The notes: generated by a model from the letters alone, not told the origin. Numbered from the stretch's first letter, positions 35,555 through 46,825 are shown. The stretch is 64,000 nucleotides of DNA from Curtobacterium poinsettiae (GCF_025677645.1 NZ_CP106879.1:2418001-2482000), one strand, 5' to 3'. Numbers and translations: made by a program.

Positions 35555-37147
35555 TCAGGAGCCGGTGCGTCGCCCCCAGGGCGCACAGGCGAGGAGCACG
35601 AGGAGGCCGCCGAGGGAGAGCAGGAGCGTGATCGAGCCGGACAGGATCGACGCCGGGGTGGTGGAGGTGCCGAGCGGCACATCGGTGACCATCGACGTCG
35701 CGGTGTACTCCGGCACCCGGTCGATCGTGCGACCGCCCGGGTCGATGACCTGCGACGCTCCGACGGTCGAGATGTTCACGAGCGACCGGCCGGTCTCGAT
35801 GGCCCGCATCCGAGCGATCTCGAGCTGCTGCAGGTTCTCGTCGGTGCCCGAGAAGTCGGCGTTGTTCGTCTGCGCGAGGATCACCTGCGCTCCCCCGCGC
35901 ACCATGTCGGAGGTGAGCCCGTCGTCGACGATGTCGAAGCAGATCGAGATGCCGGCCCGGATCCCCGCGACGGAGAGCACGTTCGGCTTGGTCCCCGGCG
36001 TGTAGTCGCGCTGCAACAGGCCGATCAGCGACGGCGCGAGCTTCGAGAAGAACCAGCGGTCGGGCACGTACTCGCCGAACGGCACCGGACGCTTCTTGTC
36101 GTAGGACGACTGCCAGCCGTCGGCGGTCCAGACGAACGACGTGTTGTGCAGCACCCCCGACGGCGTCTGCGTGATGGCGCCCGCCACGATCGGGGCGTCG
36201 AGCGAGTCGACCACCGAGTCGAGCGCGGCGGCGATGACCGGCTGCTGACGCGGGTCGTACTCCGCCCCTGCCTCGGGCCAGACGACCAGGTCCACACCCT
36301 TCGCGTCCACGTCCGTCGCCGCGACCTGTGCTGCCAGGACGTCGCCGGGCTCCGCACGGTCGAAGTAGCCCGCGGGGCCGTTGCCCTGCACCGACTCGAC
36401 CCGGATCGTGCCGCTCGTCGCCGTCGGCCACGCCGGCACGGCCAGGACCGCCGCGACGAGCAGACCCGCCGTCGCCACCCGCACGGGCAGCCGGAGCCTG
36501 GCACCCGGCACGCGGGGCACCACGAGCGCGAGCGACACCACGACCGCGACGCAGTACACGACGATGAACGTCAGCCCGAGGACGCCGACGTACGCGGCCA
36601 GGTGGGTGAACGGCCCCTGCGACTGCGACAGGCCGACCCGACCCCACGCGAAGCCGCCGTACGGCCAGCTCCCCGAGAACCACTCGCGCCCGGTCCAGAG
36701 TGCGGCGACGACGGCCGGGAGGCCCCACACACGTCCGGCGGTCGAGGGCACCACGCGTGCGACCCAGCGGTACGCCAGGGCGATGGCGACGCTGCCGAGC
36801 GCGAAGAACGCGGCTTCGAGCAGGGCGAGTGCGAACCACGGGACCGGGCCCAGGTAGCGGCCGGCCCATGAGATGGCCGGGATCCAGAAGGCCGCGCCGG
36901 CGAGGTAGCCGATCCACGCCGCACGCCGCGCTCGCTGCCCCATCACCGCGAGCAGCATGCAGGCGAGTGCCGGGTAGGCGAGGAACCACCACCCGGGCGA
37001 CGGGAACGCGAGGGCGAAGAGGATCCCGCCGACGACGGCCAACGGCAGCGCGGTGCCCAGCGGCAACGCGGCGAACGGACCGGTCGCGACCGCCCCGCGG
37101 CCGACGCGCGCGGGCAGCCCGCGCACACTGGTCTCCGGAACCGGCAC
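35555..37147 (-). CDS. lnt: Apolipoprotein N-acyltransferase
   Basis: A protein of about 530 residues. Six or more hydrophobic segments are followed by a nitrilase-type catalytic domain with the triad Glu in LVVWPEAGAEYDP, Lys in YDKKRPVPFGEYVP and Cys in GISICFDIVDD. It adds the third acyl chain to lipoproteins in the membrane. There is no C-terminal glycosyltransferase (Ppm1) fusion, unlike in M. tuberculosis. The GTG at 37147 is chosen because GGGAGG lies 4 nt upstream; GTG at 37111 is the alternative. The start-site sequence is one arm of the dispersed GGAGGC/GGTGCC palindrome. The helicase gene ends 12 bp upstream. Confidence 0.9.
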   Translation of the reverse strand: MPVPETSVRGLPARVGRGAVATGPFAALPLGTALPLAVVGGILFALAFPSPGWWFLAYPALACMLLAVMGQRARRAAWIGYLAGAAFWIPAISWAGRYLGPVPWFALALLEAAFFALGSVAIALAYRWVARVVPSTAGRVWGLPAVVAALWTGREWFSGSWPYGGFAWGRVGLSQSQGPFTHLAAYVGVLGLTFIVVYCVAVVVSLALVVPRVPGARLRLPVRVATAGLLVAAVLAVPAWPTATSGTIRVESVQGNGPAGYFDRAEPGDVLAAQVAATDVDAKGVDLVVWPEAGAEYDPRQQPVIAAALDSVVDSLDAPIVAGAITQTPSGVLHNTSFVWTADGWQSSYDKKRPVPFGEYVPDRWFFSKLAPSLIGLLQRDYTPGTKPNVLSVAGIRAGISICFDIVDDGLTSDMVRGGAQVILAQTNNADFSGTDENLQQLEIARMRAIETGRSLVNISTVGASQVIDPGGRTIDRVPEYTATSMVTDVPLGTSTTPASILSGSITLLLSLGGLLVLLACAPWGRRTGS

Positions 37148-37158
37148 CGTGCCTCCCG

Positions 37159-39597
37159 TCAGACCGTCGCGTAGGCGACGATGCCGCGGCGGACCGCGTC
37201 CGTCGCCCGTCGGGCGGTCTGGGCGAGCTCGTCGTCGCCGGCGTTCCGGATCTGGTCGAGCAGGTCGATGACCTGCTTCGACCAGCGCACGAAGTCGCCG
37301 GCCGGCAGGTCGAGGGTGCGGAGGACGTCGTCGAGGGCCGAGCCCGAAGCCCAGCGGAACATGCCGACGGCCATCGCCGGGGTCGGCGGCTGTGAACCGG
37401 CCAGACGTGCGGCACGCTCGATGTCGTCGAGGCGCGACCAGATGGTCAGCGTCTCGTCGAGCGCGGGCCGGAACGCACCGCGGGGCAGGGCGTGCTCGGT
37501 ACCGGGCGCGTCCTCGCGTCGGGGCTGGTAGATGATCGTCGCTGCCATGGCGGCGAGCTGTGCCGGGGTGAGGTCCTTCCAGACCCCCGCCTCGAGGCAC
37601 TCGGCGACGAGCAGGTCGCGGTCGCCGTAGATGCGCTGGAGGCGACGGCCGCCCGCTGCCACCGTGGCCTCGCCGTCGCCGGCGTCCACCAGGTAACCGA
37701 GTTCGAGCAGGACCTCGGTGACACGGTCGAACGTCGTCGCGACGGCGCCCGTGCGGGACCGGATCTGCTGGACGAGTTTGTCGTTGGCGCGCTTGAGCTT
37801 CCACCACCGCTCGGACCAGCGGGCGTGGGCTTCGCGTTCCGGGCAGGCGTGGCAGGGGTGGCGCTGCAGCTGGCGGCGGACCGCCGTGATCGCGGCTTGG
37901 CGTTCCTGGCGCGCGCCGTGCGACGCCTCGCGGCCGCCGGGCACGTTGGTGCGCTCGAGGTCGGAGAGTTCACGGCGGAGGGCCGAGTACTCGGTGAAGT
38001 CGCCGAGGTGGCACTGCATCGCCTGTCGGTAGCCGTCGAGCGACTCCTGCTGCGAGCGGACCTTGCGGGCGAGGTCGACCACCGACCGGTCTGCCTGGAA
38101 CTGGGCGAACGACGTCTCGAGGACCTCGCGCGTGCGCTGCCGACCGAACTGGTCGATCAGGTTGACGGCCATGTTGTAGGTCGGCTTGAACGACGAGTTC
38201 AGCGGGTACGTGCGACGGCTGGCCAGCGACGCGACGGCCTGCGGGTCGAGCCCGTCGGTCCACTGGATGACCGAGTGTCCCTCGACGTCGATGCCACGGC
38301 GCCCGGCTCGACCGGTGAGCTGCGTGTACTCCCCCGGGGTGATCGGCACACGGGCTTCGCCGTTGAACTTCTCGAGCTTCTCGAGCACGACGGTGCGCGC
38401 CGGCATGTTCACGCCGAGCGCCAGGGTCTCGGTGGCGAACACGACCTTCAGCAGTTTGCGCTGGAAGAGGTTCTCGACGACCTCCTTGAAGGCGGGGAGC
38501 AGACCCGCGTGGTGCGCCGCGACTCCGCGCTCGAGCCCTTCGAGCCACTCCCAGTAGCCGAGGACGGCCAGGTCTTCGTCGAGCAACGTGCGGCAGTGGT
38601 ACTCCGCCGTCTCGCGGATCTCGTTGCGCTCCTGCACCGTCGTCAGGGACAGGCCCGAGCGCAGGACGTTTCGGACTCCCTGGTCGCAGCCGTTGCGGCT
38701 GAACACGAAGAAGATGGCGGGCAGGAGCATCCGCTCGTCGAGCATGTGCGCGATCTGTTCGCGGTGCGCCTTCTCGGTGCGCGGCCCGCGGCGCTCGGGG
38801 TAGCCGCCACGACCGCGTCGGCCGCGGTGGCCGCCGCCGTTCCGCTCGCTCCGGGAACCGCCGCCGACCATGCGGAGCAGTTCCGGGTTCACACGGTTCG
38901 TCGCCGCGGCGCCGCTCGAGTCGAACAGGTCGACCATCTTCGAACCGACCAAGACGTGCTGCTCGAGCGGGACCGGACGATCCTCGGAGACGATGACGTC
39001 CGTGTCGCCGCGGACGGTCTGCAGCCAGTCGCCGAACTCCTCGGCGTTGGACACCGTGGCGCTGAGCGAGACCAGGCGGACCTCGGTCGGGAGGTGCAGG
39101 ATCACCTCTTCCCACACGGCACCGCGGAACCGGTCGGCGAGGTAGTGCACCTCGTCGAGGACCACCCATGCGAGGTCGTCGAGCAGGTCCGAGTCGGCGT
39201 AGATCATGTTCCGGAGCACTTCGGTCGTCATCACGACGACGCGGGCTCGGGGGTTCACGTTCGTGTCGCCGGTGAGCAGCCCGACCTCGGACTCGCCGTA
39301 GACGTCGACGAGCTCGGCGTACTTCTGGTTGCTCAGTGCCTTCATCGGCGTCGTGTAGAAGACCTTCGCCGTCGGCTGGCGCATGGCGAGCCAGATGGCG
39401 AACTCCGCGACGATGGTCTTGCCGGCTCCGGTCGGGGCGGCGACGAGGACGCTGCGGCCCTGGTCGAGCGAGTCGCACGCGGCGAACTGGAACGGGTCGA
39501 GGTCGAACCGCAGGTCGGTCCGGAAGAGCTCGAGGTTGCGCGACCGGTTGCGCACCTTGGCCGCGGCGAAGCGCTCGGCCGCACTCGTGCTGCTCAC
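37159..39597 (-). CDS. helY: HelY-type (Ski2-like) DEAD/DEAH-box RNA helicase
   Basis: An 812-residue superfamily 2 helicase. Motifs I VAAPTGAGKTIVAEF, II VVLDEVHYLAD (DEVH box), III SLSATVSNAEEFG and VI QLTGRAGRRGID are intact. A basic, Gly-rich insertion (about 265–290) follows the first RecA-like domain. The C-terminal half is long, with CPACREAH-type Cys residues (HPCHACPEREAH). It is the HelY neighbour of tatC in most actinobacteria. The GTG start overlaps tatC by 4 bases (GTGA), so the two are translationally coupled. Confidence 0.93.
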   Translation of the reverse strand: MSSTSAAERFAAAKVRNRSRNLELFRTDLRFDLDPFQFAACDSLDQGRSVLVAAPTGAGKTIVAEFAIWLAMRQPTAKVFYTTPMKALSNQKYAELVDVYGESEVGLLTGDTNVNPRARVVVMTTEVLRNMIYADSDLLDDLAWVVLDEVHYLADRFRGAVWEEVILHLPTEVRLVSLSATVSNAEEFGDWLQTVRGDTDVIVSEDRPVPLEQHVLVGSKMVDLFDSSGAAATNRVNPELLRMVGGGSRSERNGGGHRGRRGRGGYPERRGPRTEKAHREQIAHMLDERMLLPAIFFVFSRNGCDQGVRNVLRSGLSLTTVQERNEIRETAEYHCRTLLDEDLAVLGYWEWLEGLERGVAAHHAGLLPAFKEVVENLFQRKLLKVVFATETLALGVNMPARTVVLEKLEKFNGEARVPITPGEYTQLTGRAGRRGIDVEGHSVIQWTDGLDPQAVASLASRRTYPLNSSFKPTYNMAVNLIDQFGRQRTREVLETSFAQFQADRSVVDLARKVRSQQESLDGYRQAMQCHLGDFTEYSALRRELSDLERTNVPGGREASHGARQERQAAITAVRRQLQRHPCHACPEREAHARWSERWWKLKRANDKLVQQIRSRTGAVATTFDRVTEVLLELGYLVDAGDGEATVAAGGRRLQRIYGDRDLLVAECLEAGVWKDLTPAQLAAMAATIIYQPRREDAPGTEHALPRGAFRPALDETLTIWSRLDDIERAARLAGSQPPTPAMAVGMFRWASGSALDDVLRTLDLPAGDFVRWSKQVIDLLDQIRNAGDDELAQTARRATDAVRRGIVAYATV

Positions 39598-40415
39598 AGG
39601 TCGTACTCCTCGTCGAGCTTCGCCTGGCGCTTGGCGAGACGACGGTCGTGGATCCACGTCACGAGGCACGCAGCCAGGTACAGCACCAACATCGGGACCG
39701 CGAGCAGGAACATCGAGATGACGTCGGAGCTCGGCGTGACGATGGCGCAGAAGACCAGGATGCAGAGGATCGCGACGCGCCAGCTCTTGATGATGGCCGC
39801 GGCCGAGAGCACCCCGACGAAGTTCAGCAGGACGAGGAACACCGGCAGCACGAAGGCGATGCCCACCGCGACGATCAGCTTGATGACGAAGTCGTAGTAC
39901 GCCTTCGCGTCGACGATCGAGGTGTCCTGGCTCGACACGAAGCTGCCGAGGATGCCGACCACGTGCGGCAGGATGAACCATCCGAAGTAGCACCCGGCGA
40001 AGAACAGCGGGATCGCGGTGCCGAGGAAGCCCCAGACGTACTGCCGCTCGCGCCGGACGAGCGCGGGCACGATGAACGCCCAGATCTGGTAGAGCCAGAC
40101 CGGGCTCGCGATGACGACGCCGATGGTGATCGCGATCTGCAGCTTGAGGTCGAACGCCCCGGTGATCATCGGGAAGTTCAGCTCGGCCGTGTGGCCACCG
40201 ACCTTGGCCAGCTCGGTCACCGGTGCGCGCAGCGCGTCGAGCACCCACGGGGTGAGGAACCAGCCGCCGATCGCGCCGACGACGATCGCCACGACTGCGC
40301 GGAAGAGACGGTTGCGCAGCTCGATGAGGTGCTGCCCGAGCGACATGCGGCCTTCGGCGTCGGTCTTCTGGCGCCCCTGCCGCTTCGCTCGCCCGCGCGC
40401 GGTCGTCGAAGCCAT
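39594..40415 (-). CDS. tatC: Twin-arginine translocase subunit TatC
   Basis: A 273-residue TatC with six hydrophobic segments and the conserved N-terminal MSLGQHLIELRNRLF motif that binds twin-arginine signal peptides, plus the invariant Phe-Glu type region following. It exports folded proteins. ATG at 40415 is preceded by TAAGAT with a 7-nt spacer, so it appears leaderless. The usual neighbour tatA is absent: the 261 bp upstream (40416–40676) holds a hairpin and direct repeats instead. Confidence 0.95.
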   Translation of the reverse strand: MASTTARGRAKRQGRQKTDAEGRMSLGQHLIELRNRLFRAVVAIVVGAIGGWFLTPWVLDALRAPVTELAKVGGHTAELNFPMITGAFDLKLQIAITIGVVIASPVWLYQIWAFIVPALVRRERQYVWGFLGTAIPLFFAGCYFGWFILPHVVGILGSFVSSQDTSIVDAKAYYDFVIKLIVAVGIAFVLPVFLVLLNFVGVLSAAAIIKSWRVAILCILVFCAIVTPSSDVISMFLLAVPMLVLYLAACLVTWIHDRRLAKRQAKLDEEYDL

Positions 40416-40550
40416 GTGCTCGATCTTACGGGGTCGGGACCGACAGTCCGCCGGGTGGCGGCGCGGGAGTGTGGTGGCTGTGTGGGTGGGCGGGCGGCTG
40501 GCGCGTGGCGAGCGGGCGGGCGGGCGTGAGCGGGCGTCCCTGGCGGGATC

Positions 40551-40587
40551 GGGCGTACCTGGTCGGATCAACTCACCAGGTACGCCC
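40551..40587. terminator. Hairpin between pafC and tatC
   Basis: GGGCGTACCTGGT and ACCAGGTACGCCC form a perfect 13-bp stem around an 11-nt loop. GGGATCGGGCGTACCTGGTC is also partly repeated at 40619 as GGGATCGGGCGTACCCGGTC. It lies 90 bp beyond the pafC stop and separates pafBC from tatC. Confidence 0.6.
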
Positions 40588-40676
40588 GGAACGACCAGGT
40601 ACCCGAAGCCCACCGTGCGGGATCGGGCGTACCCGGTCGGAACGTGCAGCGCTCGGACGTGCCCCAGCGGCAGACG

Positions 40677-41648
40677 TCAGCCCGCGGCGAGGGCCGCGGC
40701 CGCGAAGTCGCGCACGGCCTCACGGGCGGCGGGCGGGTCGAGCACCACGGCTCGACCGGGCAATCCCGCGACGAGACGGACCACCCCGTCGAACCCGTGC
40801 GACGCCGCGAGCCGGATGCGCACACGACCTTCCCCGTCGGGCGCGTCGGCGGTGTCGGACAGGAAGTCGGCGACCAGGGGCAGCGACGTCGAGTCGAGCT
40901 CCACCGTGACGATGACGTCGTCGGCGGCCTGCTGGAACAGTGTGTCCGGGATGACGACCTGATCGATCGTCTTCTCGGCCGGGCGGTCGTCGACGCGCGC
41001 CTCGGACATGCGGTCGAGCCGGAACGTCCGGAGCGCCTGCCGGTCGAGGTCCCACGCGCGCAGGTACCAGTCGGTGTCGATGGACTCGACCCGGAGCGGG
41101 TCGACCCGTCGAGTGCCGCCCTGGGTGCGCGGTCCGGCGTACTCGAAGACCAGGCCGCGGCCGTCGGACATCGCCCGGCGGATGGTGGCGAGGGCGACGT
41201 CGTGCAGGTCCTGCCCGACGGCGACGGTCGACGCCGCTCCCCCGGCGCCGCGGGACAGCTTGGCCATGAGCGCGCGGATGGCGTCACGGTCGGCGGCCTC
41301 GGGCAGCGCGGACAGGTACTGCAGACCGGCGATGAGCGCGGACGCCTCACGAGCCGACAGACGCGGTGAGTCGTCGATCGCCACGAGGTTGGTCAGCACG
41401 ATCATGTCGTTCTGGTCGAAGTCGTCCCACGCGATGTCGAACAGGTCGCCGTGCTGGTACTGCATCGTCTCGCCGGGCACCCCGGACACCGCGATGAGTT
41501 CGACGGCGCGTCGGATGCGGGCCTCAGGCACACCGAAGTGCCGAGCCGCCTCGGCCACCGAGACCCGCTCACGGTCGATCAGGTACGGCACCAGGGCGAG
41601 CAGGAACGCGAGCTTGTCCTGCGCCTGCAGGGGTTGGGCGTCAGCCAC
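40677..41648 (-). CDS. pafC: WYL-domain transcription regulator PafC
   Basis: A 323-residue WYL protein with an N-terminal winged helix (about 10–70, VSVAEAARHFGVPEARIRRAV) and the WYL domain further on (VFEYAGPRTQGGTRRVDPLRVESI through DWYLRAWDLDRQALRTFRLDR, about 165–230). With PafB it forms the heterodimer that activates the RecA/LexA-independent DNA-damage regulon in mycobacteria. The GTG start overlaps pafB by 8 bases, so the pair is coupled. Confidence 0.93.
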   Translation of the reverse strand: MADAQPLQAQDKLAFLLALVPYLIDRERVSVAEAARHFGVPEARIRRAVELIAVSGVPGETMQYQHGDLFDIAWDDFDQNDMIVLTNLVAIDDSPRLSAREASALIAGLQYLSALPEAADRDAIRALMAKLSRGAGGAASTVAVGQDLHDVALATIRRAMSDGRGLVFEYAGPRTQGGTRRVDPLRVESIDTDWYLRAWDLDRQALRTFRLDRMSEARVDDRPAEKTIDQVVIPDTLFQQAADDVIVTVELDSTSLPLVADFLSDTADAPDGEGRVRIRLAASHGFDGVVRLVAGLPGRAVVLDPPAAREAVRDFAAAALAAG

Positions 41649-42693
41649 GAACGGGGTCCTCTCCGGGGGCTGCGGCACGGTCGTCGTCGGTGTGGTCGCG
41701 CACGAGTGCACGGAGGCGCTCCCCGACCCGTGACCGCAGGTCGTCGGGCTCGAGTACCCGGACCTCGGGCCCGAACGCGGCGAGCTCCTCGGCGAGGATC
41801 TGCGGGTCGACGTGGTGCAGCACGAGCGCGCCGTCGGCATCGGTCTCGGTGTCGCGGCGACGGGTCAGTCGGCGTTCGGCGTCGGAACCGGGCGTCACCG
41901 CGATGCGCGCGGTGCGCTGGGCCCAGATCCGCTCGAGCTCGGCGAGGGTGCGCTCCCCAGCGCCGACAGGGGCGGTGTGCTGCCCGACCTCGTACTGCGT
42001 GACGGGTCCGACGATGCGGGCCAGTAGGTAGTTCTTGTCCGAGTCCGTCGCGAACTCGTGGGCGGCGAGCATCCACCGGCCGCCGTGCTGCACCAGTGCG
42101 AGTGGAGCCACTTCGCGCCGACGGGCGTCGTGCTGCCCCGGCGTGATGTAGTCGAAGCGCACGGCTGCACCGCGGTCGAGCGCGGAACGGAGCGGCTCGA
42201 ACGAGGCGTCCCGGGCGCGGAGCCGCGGGGCGTAGGCGTCGACGCCGAGCTGCAGGGCGCCGTCGTCGTCCTCGGCACCGGCCGAGCGGACCTTGAGCAG
42301 GCCACGGCGGGAGTCGGCGGACAGCGCACCTTCGCGCCAGGCCATCGCGGCCAGGGAGAGCAACGCGGATTCGTCCGGGGTGAAGCGGACGTCGACGGGC
42401 AGGTCGTACTCGCCCTTCGGGATCCGGTACCGGAGCGTCTGGTTGTTGCCCGCCGCACCCGGCGTCTCGATGGTCTCGAGGGGGATGCCGAGCTCGCGGA
42501 CGTCGTCCTTGTCGCGCTCGAACTGGCGCTCGAGCGAGGCGTTGTCGCCACCGTTCGAGAACCGCTGCCGGTACCCCTGCACGTTGGCCAGGATCTCGGC
42601 CTTGGTCAGCCCGGACTCCGTCGAGAGCAGCGCGAGCACGAGGCTGAACAGCCGCTCCTCGGCGGGCACACGGGGCACACGGGTCGCTGGCAC
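41641..42693 (-). CDS. pafB: WYL-domain transcription regulator PafB
   Basis: A 350-residue WYL protein. The N-terminal helix-turn-helix (VLALLSTESGLTKAEILANV, about 18–37) and the central WYL region (RAAVRFDYITPGQHDARRREVAPLALVQHGG, then DKNYLLARIVGPV) are present. PafB and PafC act together. The GTG start follows TAGGAT by 6 nt with no ribosome binding site, so the pafBC mRNA is probably leaderless. Pup ligase, proteasome and ARC genes, which usually lie upstream, are missing here. Confidence 0.93.
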   Translation of the reverse strand: MPATRVPRVPAEERLFSLVLALLSTESGLTKAEILANVQGYRQRFSNGGDNASLERQFERDKDDVRELGIPLETIETPGAAGNNQTLRYRIPKGEYDLPVDVRFTPDESALLSLAAMAWREGALSADSRRGLLKVRSAGAEDDDGALQLGVDAYAPRLRARDASFEPLRSALDRGAAVRFDYITPGQHDARRREVAPLALVQHGGRWMLAAHEFATDSDKNYLLARIVGPVTQYEVGQHTAPVGAGERTLAELERIWAQRTARIAVTPGSDAERRLTRRRDTETDADGALVLHHVDPQILAEELAAFGPEVRVLEPDDLRSRVGERLRALVRDHTDDDRAAAPGEDPVRG

Positions 42694-42710
42694 GAGCCGA
42701 TCCTACGGCA

Positions 42711-42738
42711 GCGCGGGTGCACCGGAGTGCACCCGCGC
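42711..42738. terminator. Terminator hairpin between the FKBP gene and pafB
   Basis: GCGCGGGTGCAC and GTGCACCCGCGC form a perfect 12-bp stem with a 4-nt CGGA loop. It lies 27 bp past the FKBP stop, and 6 bp beyond it is the -10 element of pafB. Confidence 0.78.
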
Positions 42739-42764
42739 CGCGGTCCGTGGACGGTCGGACCGGG

Positions 42765-43685
42765 TCAGTTCGAGATCGCCCCGAGGACGTCGATCACGTA
42801 CGCGTACGCGGTCCCCTGCTGGTTGACGATGGCCAGGACCTGATCGCCGACGTGGTGCCCGACGATGGCGGTCCGGACGCCCTCGTCGACCTGACCCTTG
42901 GTGAGCGGGATGGCCTGCGCGCCCGATCCGTCGGTCCAGCTGGAGCCGGCGACGGACGGGTCGGCACCCCAGGTCACGGCGGTGTACTTGATGACCGCGG
43001 TGTCCTTCGCGGTGAGCTCGCGGCCGTCGCCCTTGCGGAGCAGGTGCGACTCGTTCGACTTCGGGGCGCTCCACGACGGGATCGTGATGCCGGGGGCACC
43101 GGACGGGGCGAGCACCACGGCCGGCATCTTGTCGCCGGCGAGCTGCGGGGTGCCCGTGGCGCGGGCGTCGAACGCGCGCTTGACGTCGATGACGGCGATC
43201 ACGGCGTCCTCGGTCTTCCCCGACGAGGAGCTGCCACCGGTGCCGTCGGTGCTGCTCAGGGCGCTCTTCGGCAGGGCCACCGCCAGGCGGTCGCCGACGC
43301 GGGCGCACTGCAGTGAGGCACCGAGGGCTCCGTAGTTGCTCGCACCGGCGGTGATCGGCGCCGTCTGGCCCGAGTAGCCACTCGTCTGGGCGACCTCGCC
43401 GGTGGAGCCGTCGACCAGGGTGTACTCGACCAGGACGGGCGTGCCGTCGTCGATCGTGCGACCGGAGCCCTGCTCGAGCACGGACACCTGGGTGCCCTTG
43501 GTGGTCAGGCCCTTCGGCACGCTGACCTTCGGCTCCGAGCCGAACTTGCCGGTGGCGGTCACCGCTTCGGACGCGGCGCCGGGAGCGGCACAGCTCGAGG
43601 GCGTGGTGCCGGCACCGTTCGACGCGCAGGCGGTGAGGGACACCGCGAGACCGATGGTGACCAGGAGTGCGGGGATGGTGCGCAC
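42765..43685 (-). CDS. FKBP-type peptidyl-prolyl isomerase, lipoprotein
   Basis: A 306-residue lipoprotein with signal peptide and lipobox LTAC (Cys at about residue 20), then two FKBP-like domains: the first around VLVEYTLVDGSTGEVAQTSG, the second around AVIKYTAVTWGADPSVAGSSW. Between them is a Gly/Ser-rich insertion. It may catalyse proline isomerisation of exported proteins. GTG at 43685 has AGAGGG 4–5 nt upstream. It occupies the interval where the proteasome–Pup genes are found in related phyla. Confidence 0.87.
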   Translation of the reverse strand: MRTIPALLVTIGLAVSLTACASNGAGTTPSSCAAPGAASEAVTATGKFGSEPKVSVPKGLTTKGTQVSVLEQGSGRTIDDGTPVLVEYTLVDGSTGEVAQTSGYSGQTAPITAGASNYGALGASLQCARVGDRLAVALPKSALSSTDGTGGSSSSGKTEDAVIAVIDVKRAFDARATGTPQLAGDKMPAVVLAPSGAPGITIPSWSAPKSNESHLLRKGDGRELTAKDTAVIKYTAVTWGADPSVAGSSWTDGSGAQAIPLTKGQVDEGVRTAIVGHHVGDQVLAIVNQQGTAYAYVIDVLGAISN

Positions 43686-43727
43686 GGACCCTCTTTCCGT
43701 TCGATGCAGGACGGGCACGCCGTCAGC

Positions 43728-45652
<1,925 letters not shown>

Positions 45653-45799
45653 GGGCGTCGAGTCTACCGGGGCCGTTCCGCTGGGCGCGGACGCGCGCGT
45701 GCGCCGACACCCCCTGGGCCTACAGTGGATGCCTGAATCGTGTCCGGCCGGGGGCACCGCTCCCGCCCCGCTCCGCTCCACCACCAGGAGGTCCGCTCC

Positions 45800-46723
45800 G
45801 TGCCACAGCACTCCCCCTTCAGCGACGGTCGCTTGCTCGTCGTCGCCTTCGAGGGCTGGAACGACGCCGGCGAGGCCGCGAGCGGTCTGGCGCGTCGCAT
45901 CGTCGAGTCGCTCGGGCTCGACGAGCTGCGCGAACTCGACGGTGAGCGGTACGTCGACTACCAGTTCAACCGGCCCACCGTCGGCACCGACGACAACGGT
46001 GACCGCGGCGTGCAGTGGCCCCGCATCGTGCTGTACGGGCCCGGTGCCGAGGGGCGTCCGGTCATCGGCGCCACCGGCTCGCCCACCGACCGTGACGTCT
46101 TCGTCCTCGTCGGCCCGGAACCCTCGCGCACCTGGCGGGGCTTCTGCTCGGAGATCATCGACCTGGCGGACGTCTACTCGATCGACGCCGTCGTCTTCGT
46201 CGGCGCCATGCTCGCCGACGTCCCCCACACCCGACCGATCTCGGTGTTCGTGTCGAGCGAGAACGCCGGGGTCCGCGCCGCCTTCGACGTCGACAAGTCC
46301 TCGTACGAGGGCCCGACCGGCATCCTCGGGGTCCTCGCCGACGCGATGGACAAGGCCGGGCTGACCACGCTCTCCCTGTGGGCGTCGGTGCCGCACTACG
46401 TCCACAACTCGCCCTCGCCGAAGGCCACGCTCTCGCTGCTCGACAAGATCGAGGAACTCACGGACGTCACGGTGCCGCGCGGCTCACTGCTCGACGACGC
46501 CACCGAGTGGGAAGAGGGCATCGACGCCCTCGCCGCCGACGACGAGGACATGGCGTCCTACATCGGGCAGCTCGAGCAGGCACGCGACACCGTCGACTCC
46601 CCCGAGGCCTCGGGCGACGCCATCGCGCAGGAGTTCGAGCAGTACCTCCGTCGCCGTGAGCGCAAGGACGGCAAGGACGGCGGTACCGCCGGTGGCGAGG
46701 GGCCGTGGCGGCCACAGCAGTAG
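45800..46723 (+). CDS. PAC2-family proteasome-assembly-chaperone-like protein
   Basis: A 307-residue PAC2 protein. Conserved segments are LVVAFEGWNDAGEAAS (about 14–29), IVLYGPGA and VVFVGAMLADVPHTRP. In mycobacteria the homologue (Rv2125) is a soluble trimer of unknown function, in spite of the eukaryotic proteasome-chaperone relationship. The C-terminal tail (270–307) is charged. The GTG start has AGGAGG 8 nt upstream. It lies beside mycothiol and trmI genes as in M. tuberculosis. A TACAGT -10 is seen about 75 bp upstream. Confidence 0.87.
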   Translation: MPQHSPFSDGRLLVVAFEGWNDAGEAASGLARRIVESLGLDELRELDGERYVDYQFNRPTVGTDDNGDRGVQWPRIVLYGPGAEGRPVIGATGSPTDRDVFVLVGPEPSRTWRGFCSEIIDLADVYSIDAVVFVGAMLADVPHTRPISVFVSSENAGVRAAFDVDKSSYEGPTGILGVLADAMDKAGLTTLSLWASVPHYVHNSPSPKATLSLLDKIEELTDVTVPRGSLLDDATEWEEGIDALAADDEDMASYIGQLEQARDTVDSPEASGDAIAQEFEQYLRRRERKDGKDGGTAGGEGPWRPQQ

Positions 46724-46735
46724 CCGTCACCCGCT

Positions 46736-46783
46736 GACGGACGGGAGGCGCGGTGCCAGCTGGCACCGCGCCTCCCGTCCGTC
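46736..46783. terminator. Perfect 48-bp palindrome with core GGGAGGCGCGGTGCC, after the PAC2 gene
   Basis: The whole 48 bp is its own reverse complement, centred on AGCT. It begins 13 bp past the PAC2 stop and probably terminates transcription. A second copy lies at 52845 with one mismatch, and a third at 54466. Confidence 0.8.
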
Positions 46784-46825
46784 GCGAGGTGTGCGATCAC
46801 GACACGCCGCTCACGTCCGGCGAGT

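Noticed and set aside
40416-40676. A possible tatA between pafC and tatC
   Set aside because: None of the frames gives the amphipathic 'FGxxxLPxLxRxLG' helix or an N-terminal hydrophobic segment; the interval contains a hairpin, direct repeats and low-complexity GC-rich DNA.
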